DNA from: Paenibacillus amylolyticus
GTDB lineage: Bacteria; Bacillota; Bacilli; Paenibacillales; Paenibacillaceae
Reading direction: 5' to 3'
NCBI RefSeq assembly: GCF_029689945.1
Contig: NZ_CP121451.1
Span: 5,952,001-6,016,000, forward strand
Length of the DNA stretch: 64,000 bases
In this document: piece by piece, positions 58,735 through 64,000 of the stretch
Layout: each line of letters starts with the position of its first letter
Numbering within the stretch: position 1 is the first letter of the stretch
Made by a program: the position numbers and the translations under genes
Notes under the pieces: model-generated
What the model was told of the DNA's origin: nothing
What the model saw: only the letters and a program-made list of their open reading frames with translations
Databases searched by the model: none

Positions 58735-59504
58735 ATGTCTCTGACGTATGAAGAGCGCAAAAACACCATTCTTACCCGTCTGGCTACCCAAGGAAAGGTT
58801 CAGGTGCAGGCATTGGCAAATCTATTTCAGGTTTCGACAGAAACCATACGGCGTGATCTGGATCGACTGGAAAAGGAAGGCGAATTGCGTAAAGTCTACG
58901 GCGGTGCGGTGCGTGTACGTTCAGGAATGATCGAAGCCCCTTTTCAAAAGCGTGCGCAACTTCAAATGAATGAGAAACAGCGCATCGGCGCAGCAGCCGC
59001 CTCACTAATTGAAGATGGCGAAACCGTGATGCTGGACAATGGCACAACCACACTGGAGATTATGCGTCAGTTAAGAAATCGGTCACAGGTGACTGTCATC
59101 ACCAACTCCGTTCCAATTCTCACCTGTGCGCTGGAGGACTTTGCAGGTAAAATCATTTTTGCCGGAGGTGAAATCAATACAGCAGTACAAGCTTCTACCG
59201 GACCTGTCGCACATGAATTGCTGAGTCAATTCAAAGCTAACAAAGCATTCATCTCGGCCGGCGGCATTTCGTTAATGGATGGCGCAACGGACTACTTGCT
59301 GGAAGAAGCATTGATTTCCCGCAGAATGATGGAGCGAGCAGAGGAGTCCATATTGGTTGCCGATCACACCAAATTTGGTCGATCCACGTTTGCACAGATT
59401 TCCCCATCGATCATCTATCGATGGTTATTACCGACTCGGGTTGTTCGACAGAATGGGTAGAGGCTCTGCATCAACTGGAGATTGAAACGGTTCACAAGAT
59501 TTGA
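58735..59504 (+). CDS. DeoR/GlpR-family transcriptional regulator, frameshifted near the 3' end
   Basis: A sugar-phosphate-responsive repressor, 256 residues after repair. The N-terminal helix-turn-helix is VQALANLFQVSTETIRRDLD with the family's LEKEGELRKVYGGAV wing; the C-terminal sensor has MLDNGTTTLEI and the repaired end MVITDSGCSTEWVEAL. The frame breaks at 59402-59405 (CCCC for CCCCC). AGGAGG precedes the ATG. The neighbours give no clear target. Confidence 0.83.
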
Positions 59505-59534
59505 CAGTGTGAACCTTTTTTTATACCTTAAAGG

Positions 59535-59552
59535 TATAATGATCGTTCTATC
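59535..59552 (+). promoter_or_regulatory. TetR operator copy 1 (TATAATGATCGTTCTATC)
   Basis: This 18-mer is identical to the one at 60163-60180. It includes a TATAAT that can act as -10 of the tetR gene; a -35 is weak. Presence in front of both tetR and the adjacent exporter suggests that the repressor binds it. Confidence 0.75.
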
Positions 59553-59579
59553 ATATTTTAAGGGAGGACATTCCTGATT

Positions 59580-60110
59580 ATGAGCAGCAAAAAAGAAATG
59601 CTTTTGAACGTGGCTGAAGAACTGTTCTATCTTCACGGCTTCCATTCCATTGGCTTGAAACGAATTATATCGGATGCCGGGATCGCCATCATGACGTTAT
59701 ATAATCACTTTGAGTCCAAGGATGATCTTATTGTCCAGGTGCTCCTGCGACGCGAACAGCGTTATTTGGAACAGCTCCGGCAATATGCTGACAATAAAGC
59801 ACAGCCCATGTTCCTCAATTTGGCTGAAGGACATGCAAAATGGCTGAAGGAGCACGAATCAAGGGGGTGCTTATTTTTACGCGCCAAGGAAGAATATGGA
59901 GGTCATGCAGATCATATCATCGTCCAGACGGTCCATGCGCATAAAAGACATATGCGAACTTTAATCCATACATTGGCACCTGCTGCAAGTGAACGTGATC
60001 TATTGAGATTCTCCATATTGCTGGAGGGTTCCACCGCACTCGCCGAGACAGAAAATGTAAATGACGTCTGCCGTGAACTGATCCATATGACACTAACCAG
60101 TTTCAAGTAA
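59580..60110 (+). CDS. TetR/AcrR-family repressor
   Basis: A 176-residue regulator. The N-terminal helix-turn-helix is LNVAEELFYLHGFHSIGLKR with IMTLYNHFESKDDLIVQVLL; the ligand domain follows with GCLFLRAKEEYGGHADHI. Such proteins release their operator when a small ligand is bound. The ATG lies 12 bases after GGGAGG. It is followed by an MFS gene with the same promoter element, so it probably represses both. Confidence 0.86.
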   Translation: MSSKKEMLLNVAEELFYLHGFHSIGLKRIISDAGIAIMTLYNHFESKDDLIVQVLLRREQRYLEQLRQYADNKAQPMFLNLAEGHAKWLKEHESRGCLFLRAKEEYGGHADHIIVQTVHAHKRHMRTLIHTLAPAASERDLLRFSILLEGSTALAETENVNDVCRELIHMTLTSFK

Positions 60111-60162
60111 GGCCATTCCGGGTGAGTTAGTAGTTCAACTCACTTTTTTATTTCATGAGAAA

Positions 60163-60180
60163 TATAATGATCGTTCTATC
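60163..60180 (+). promoter_or_regulatory. TetR operator copy 2, in front of the MFS gene
   Basis: Same 18-mer as 59535-59552, again with TATAAT at its left end, 21 bases before the TTG start of the transporter. Confidence 0.75.
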
Positions 60181-60200
60181 TAAAAAGGCGGTGGATTCAA

Positions 60201-61307
60201 TTGAAAAAAATCATATTCCCGGGCATTGCACTCATCGCTGTATGTTATGCATTCGGGCGATTCAGTTATGGATTGTTTATGCCGGAAATTTCGGAAGCCT
60301 TACAATTAACTGATGCAGCCTCAGGCGCGATTAACTCAGGCACATATATTGCCTACTGTCTGTCCCTATTAACTGCACCCCTGTTGATTAATCGCAAGGG
60401 ACATCATTATGTCATTCAACTGGCCGGAATCAGCGCCGTACTAGGTCTAACCGGCATTGCCCTATCTCAGAATGCATGGATGCTAACTTTCAGCATTTTT
60501 CTCGCGGGTCTGAGCACAGGCTGGGCTTCCCCGGCCCTTGGCAATGCAGTGAATGCCGAACTGGCTCCCAATCTGCAAGCAAGAGGCAACAGCTGGATCA
60601 ATACAGGGACCAGCTTCGGGATTGTTGTATCTGGCCCACTCTACTTGCTGTTTACGGATTACTGGCGTCTAACCTACATCCTGTTTGCTGCAATTGGTGT
60701 TGTTGTTGTTTTGTGGAACAGACGTGTCATTCCAGCAACCAAGACACTGCCTTGTACCAAATCTCTCTGGACATGTATGAAACCAACCAGACCCGGGTCT
60801 GCTCTGCTCATGGCATGTCTGTTGACAGGTTTTAGCTCTGCAATCTATTGGACCTTTGCCCGCAATTTCCTTACAGACGAGAAAGGGGCCTCCGATTCGG
60901 AAGCCGTGTTGTTCTGGATTGTGATGGGGGTTATGGGGATCCTCGGCGGATGCGCTGGCCGTATTATTGAACGGATCCAGATTGGATGGTCCTACCGAAT
61001 TGGCATCATGTTATTGGCTATTTCACTCGGGGTTATCCTTTTGCCATCCATAACTGCCAGCATAATTTCTGCCATCATGTTTGGGAGCACCTACATTTTC
61101 CTGACCAGTGTATTTATCGTTTGGGCAACGAGATTATTCAGTCCGAATGTATCCATTGGCATCAGCCTCGCTTTTCTCGCATTAGGTGCAGGGCAATTTC
61201 TCGGCTCCTCCATGGCAGGGTACACGATTGAAGTGTTCTCCAATACAACGGCATTTCTAGCCTTTGCAGTACTGGGCCTGCTCGGGTTGTTCATTCGGGT
61301 AAAATAA
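60201..61307 (+). CDS. MFS transporter (YbfB/YjiJ type)
   Basis: 368 residues, about twelve transmembrane helices; the start ALIAVCYAFGRFSYGLFMPE matches the YbfB/YjiJ subfamily, and TYIFLTSVFIVWATRLF is in the C-terminal half. Probably exports a small compound that also induces the TetR repressor. The start is TTG at 60201, with GGCGGTGG upstream. Confidence 0.82.
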   Translation: MKKIIFPGIALIAVCYAFGRFSYGLFMPEISEALQLTDAASGAINSGTYIAYCLSLLTAPLLINRKGHHYVIQLAGISAVLGLTGIALSQNAWMLTFSIFLAGLSTGWASPALGNAVNAELAPNLQARGNSWINTGTSFGIVVSGPLYLLFTDYWRLTYILFAAIGVVVVLWNRRVIPATKTLPCTKSLWTCMKPTRPGSALLMACLLTGFSSAIYWTFARNFLTDEKGASDSEAVLFWIVMGVMGILGGCAGRIIERIQIGWSYRIGIMLLAISLGVILLPSITASIISAIMFGSTYIFLTSVFIVWATRLFSPNVSIGISLAFLALGAGQFLGSSMAGYTIEVFSNTTAFLAFAVLGLLGLFIRVK

Positions 61308-61331
61308 ATGCAAGACCAACCTTCGGTTGTG

Positions 61332-61940
61332 TTATTCTACGCGGCGGACACTCCCGGTTACCCCATGTTGCAGCTGCACATCTGTAAAAGTAACCGTCGT
61401 CCCTTGCCCGATTGGGGATTGGGCTACAATGCCAACTTTGATCTCTTCCGGGCAGTCCAGACCGAAATATCGAACCAGCTTCCACTTCTCTCCATCCTGA
61501 GAATAATGGAATGCAAAGCTATTGCCTGCCCGGGCTACACGTAAATAAGGCTTGTTAACCTCTACAGGTGCGGATACACAATCATCCGAGTTACCACGGG
61601 TCACGACACTAAGAATGGAAGGTTGCTCTTCGAAATACTCGAAGCAGACTTTAGCCCAATTTGTATCGTCCACCCTCACCATCAGGCAGCCGGAATCATA
61701 CTGTTCTTTCATATCCACCTGTACTTGAGTGACGAGACTGAAATCTCCCTTGATGACCGTATGTAAAAATGGAGCTGAAGCTTTCACCGGCTCACCTGCC
61801 GGATCAATAAAAAAGTCGCTGATCGGCGAAACGGTTATCGTTACTTTGCCGTCTTCAATGGACCAATCTGCTGGCTCGTTCAGCCATCCGAGGTTGGCAG
61901 ATAATATTTGACCTGAACAATGTTCAAATAAATTCGTCAT
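61332..61940 (-). CDS. DUF1349-domain protein (concanavalin A-like fold)
   Basis: A 202-residue beta-rich protein. DFFIDPAGEPVKASAPFLHT, YDSGCLMVRVDDTNWAKVCFEYF and LDCPEEIKVGIVAQSPIGQG are the family's recurring segments. It is related to the so-called regulator of enolase proteins, whose role is not known. ATG at 61940 after AAAGGATG; no signal peptide. Confidence 0.82.
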   Translation of the reverse strand: MTNLFEHCSGQILSANLGWLNEPADWSIEDGKVTITVSPISDFFIDPAGEPVKASAPFLHTVIKGDFSLVTQVQVDMKEQYDSGCLMVRVDDTNWAKVCFEYFEEQPSILSVVTRGNSDDCVSAPVEVNKPYLRVARAGNSFAFHYSQDGEKWKLVRYFGLDCPEEIKVGIVAQSPIGQGTTVTFTDVQLQHGVTGSVRRVE

Positions 61941-62062
61941 GTGGCACATCCTTTATGTTGGAGTGGAAGTTCTCTAGTTTCTCTATTTGTATTCGGTATG
62001 TACCATGGTTAATCCTGTATGTTTTTCATCAGGTTCCCATCTCCGATATTGTACACCGAAGT

Positions 62063-62593
62063 CTACAGCTGAATGAACCGCTCGTCCCAGAGTTGCACCT
62101 CAATATACCGTTCCGGACCCTTATCACCCTGCCGGTTCCATTCCTGCGGCCAACCATAGGTACGAATTACTTCTATGATTTCATCTTTGGTATAGATCTG
62201 TTTACGGTATGGTTTATCGTCCGAATAACGCATTGTTGGAAACAAGTCCCCGTAGGTAAAACTCACAACTTCGGCTGGAAGATCTCCCCACGGAATGATC
62301 ACATGATTGGGTTCTGAATACCAGGATGACAACCATTCACATGCTCCGAGTGTTAGATAATGGGGATATAATTGTACCGGCTTACCACCCTTGGCAACAA
62401 ATTGCTCATATGCTCTTTGCTCAAGTGCTCTGCGAATGGTCATGTAATCAGCGGGTCGCCGACTGGCAAAGTTTCTTCCCTGAAGACGGATCTTCTGGCT
62501 AACTGTTTCTGCTTCAACCGCAGACAGGCTGGAGAGATTTCTGAAAGGACCAAGACTTTGTTCAAAATAATGATATGCATTCCAGTCGTTCAA
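62063..62593 (-). CDS. Soluble protein of 176 residues, unknown function
   Basis: No known family recognised. The sequence includes PHYLTLGACEWLSSWYSEPN and IIPWGDLPAEVVSFTYGDLF, a pattern seen in uncharacterised Firmicute proteins. TTG at 62593, 7 bases after GGAGG, is preferred over the upstream frame. It could be co-transcribed with the DUF1349 gene, 122 bases further on. Confidence 0.7.
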   Translation of the reverse strand: MNDWNAYHYFEQSLGPFRNLSSLSAVEAETVSQKIRLQGRNFASRRPADYMTIRRALEQRAYEQFVAKGGKPVQLYPHYLTLGACEWLSSWYSEPNHVIIPWGDLPAEVVSFTYGDLFPTMRYSDDKPYRKQIYTKDEIIEVIRTYGWPQEWNRQGDKGPERYIEVQLWDERFIQL

Positions 62594-62747
62594 CCCTTCT
62601 CCTCCTTTGAACAAGATAGATTTGGACTATAAATCAGTTGATCGAATCGTTAATCTCAATTATTAATAAGGTAATTTTATCCAAAATATGATAAACTGGA
62701 CATACGAGATTACTTCATTCAATTGAATCGCAACAGGAGGTCATCCT

Positions 62748-63014
62748 ATGTTTGGTGTTAACGTGAAAAAAATAGAAGATCAACTGGTCATTCGCTGGCA
62801 GTTTTCCAAAATTGAAATTCCCATCGCTCATATCACATCGGTCACCCTGGATGATACGTACGGTGGCAGCGAACCATCCGCCATTCGGATCGGTCCAGTC
62901 AATGGTACAAGCGAGAGGATTCTGATACGCACGGTTCAGCAATCGTACATTTTATTCACTTCCAGCGTGACTTTATATCCCCATATCCAAGCTATGTTAC
63001 CCCCGTCAAACTAG
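62748..63014 (+). CDS. Small PH-like-domain protein (SunI/YnzG-like)
   Basis: An 88-residue beta-rich protein: QLVIRWQFSKIEIPIAHITS, SAIRIGPVNGTSERILIRT and SYILFTSSVTLYPHI resemble SunI, the sublancin immunity protein, and its house-keeping relatives with a PH-like fold. Unlike SunI it lacks an obvious N-terminal membrane helix. No bacteriocin gene is nearby. AGGAGGT precedes the ATG. Confidence 0.68.
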   Translation: MFGVNVKKIEDQLVIRWQFSKIEIPIAHITSVTLDDTYGGSEPSAIRIGPVNGTSERILIRTVQQSYILFTSSVTLYPHIQAMLPPSN

Positions 63015-63087
63015 ATTGTTGTTCGATCCGATTCGCATGTTTCTTGGAAGAAGGATTCCATTTACATATGCGCGCCACCATCAAATG

Positions 63088-63132
63088 AAGCGTTAGTATT
63101 CGCATGAATTCTTACAGCGAATACTAACGCTT
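63088..63132. terminator. Bidirectional terminator between the SunI-like and permease genes
   Basis: A perfect 16-bp stem (AAGCGTTAGTATTCGC with GCGAATACTAACGCTT) with a 13-base loop between convergent genes. Confidence 0.85.
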
Positions 63133-63157
63133 CTCTCATTCCAATTCAACACTCTAG

Positions 63158-64000
63158 TTAACCCACAACCCCAGAGCGCTCAATACTCTCCACGAAATAG
63201 CGCTGTACAAAAAGATACAAAATAATTAGCGGTGCAATCGCGAGCAAAATGCCTGTATCCACAATCATGGCCACATAGTTCGGATCGGCCTTAATGCCCG
63301 AGTTCGAACCAAAGCCCATCAGTTGCGGGATCAACTGGTTCGCCTGAGCAGGCAAGGAAGCCACCTTCAACGAGATCAGCGGACTTTCACTCATGAATAA
63401 TGCGGAATAAAACGTATCGTTGTACTGCCATACAAAAGAGAACAGAATAACCGTAATCAGTGGCGAGATCGCATTGGGCAACATGATGCGGGCAAACGTC
63501 TTGAATCCACCTGCGCCGTCAATCAGCGCAGCCTCCTCGATCTCCTTCGGCATGCCCTTGAAGAACTGACGGAAGATGTAGATGAACAACCCCGCCTTCA
63601 GCCCTCCCGCTGTAGCCGCCGTAATCACGGAAGGCCAATACGTATTCAGCAGATTGATGCCATTCTTTCCGGTGAATAACTGGATGATGCCCATAAAGTC
63701 AAAGCTGCGGAAATGCAGATACATCGGCACCATGAGTGTGCTTGTTGGCACCAGAATCGTTAGAATCACCAGTACAAAGAGCACATTGCTACCCGGAAAA
63801 GAAAACCGGGCGAAGCCGTATCCGGCAAGTGCACAGGATATGGCTGTCAGAAGCGTTGTGATGGTAACGAACAATAACGTGTTCGCCAGCAGAGGCAGAT
63901 AATCCATCACTTGCGCCGCCAGACGAATATTATCCAACGTAAAATGCTGAGGAATCATATAGATCGTTGGATTGTAAATATCCTGCTTATCCTTGAACGC
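63158..64000 (-). CDS. Carbohydrate ABC transporter permease (MalG type), cut by window edge
   Basis: The open frame continues through base 64000, so the N terminus lies outside. The visible 280 residues have about six helices and the EAA loop EIEEAALIDGAGGFKTFARI, with VQRYFVESIERSGVVG at the C terminus. It is the inner membrane subunit of a second CUT1 sugar importer; the partner genes should lie beyond the window. Unrelated in sequence to the LplC-like permease at 19845. Confidence 0.88.
   Translation of the reverse strand, partial: AFKDKQDIYNPTIYMIPQHFTLDNIRLAAQVMDYLPLLANTLLFVTITTLLTAISCALAGYGFARFSFPGSNVLFVLVILTILVPTSTLMVPMYLHFRSFDFMGIIQLFTGKNGINLLNTYWPSVITAATAGGLKAGLFIYIFRQFFKGMPKEIEEAALIDGAGGFKTFARIMLPNAISPLITVILFSFVWQYNDTFYSALFMSESPLISLKVASLPAQANQLIPQLMGFGSNSGIKADPNYVAMIVDTGILLAIAPLIILYLFVQRYFVESIERSGVVG

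Noticed and set aside
62748..63014. Sublancin-type bacteriocin immunity locus.
   Set aside because: Only a SunI-like fold is suggested; no precursor peptide, glycosyltransferase or exporter gene lies near.

Overview
The window reads as chromosome of a Gram-positive Firmicute, most probably a Paenibacillus. The supports are a leucine-type T-box in front of ilvB-ilvH-ilvC-leuA, an infC-rpmI-rplT operon with an ATT-started infC and a leader attenuator, a nupNOPQ-type nucleoside importer, a lipoprotein-plus-two-permease sugar importer beside a membrane-bound AraC-type regulator, and strong AGGAGG ribosome sites. I see no rRNA, tRNA, CRISPR array, phage or insertion sequence.

Layout. 1-464: tail of an aldo/keto reductase. 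548-6332: branched-chain amino acid operon on the minus strand (promoter, T-box, ilvB, ilvH, ilvC, leuA, terminator). 6486-7319: GNAT and a Gly/Pro-rich protein. 7463-12331: nucleoside importer. 12864-14338: translation operon. 14414-18089: glycosyltransferase, PAP2 phosphatase and a glycolipid glucosyltransferase. 18192-24373: sugar ABC importer divergent from its presumed AraC-type regulator. 24502-29654: trmB, the ytqA/ytqB tRNA-modification pair, manA and an esterase. 29779-33929: 2-oxoglutarate dehydrogenase E1 and E2. 34554-44291: housekeeping and small enzymes (GNATs, NUDIX, coaA, murI, a degenerate protein kinase, DJ-1/PfpI). 44352-50769: a tight six-gene minus-strand operon (KAS III, ATP-grasp, epimerase, metallo-beta-lactamase-fold hydrolase, adenylate-forming enzyme, short-chain dehydrogenase) that looks like an undescribed small-molecule pathway. 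50814-51137: repeat-like, hairpin-rich intergenic DNA. 51334-64000: oxidoreductase, BlaI/M56 pair, YdcF protein, transporters, metallophosphoesterase, three regulators and the start of another sugar permease.

How genes work together. The ilv-leu operon should be induced by uncharged tRNA-Leu. The lipoprotein/permease operon at 18192-21713 is probably activated by the protein encoded at 22121, with four copies of an 8-bp repeat at 16-17 bp spacing as candidate sites. A TetR regulator and the next MFS exporter share an identical 18-bp promoter element. A BlaI repressor has two palindromes in its own promoter region and is followed by an M56 peptidase with a Ser/Pro/Thr-rich tail.

Caution on sequence quality. 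At least 17 genes, including ones expected to be indispensable such as coaA, are interrupted by about 20 one-base frameshifts, nearly all explained by one base missing from a homopolymer run. I treat these as probable sequencing errors and annotate each gene over its full restored extent. Coordinates are as seen; protein lengths quoted for such genes are after restoring the missing base.
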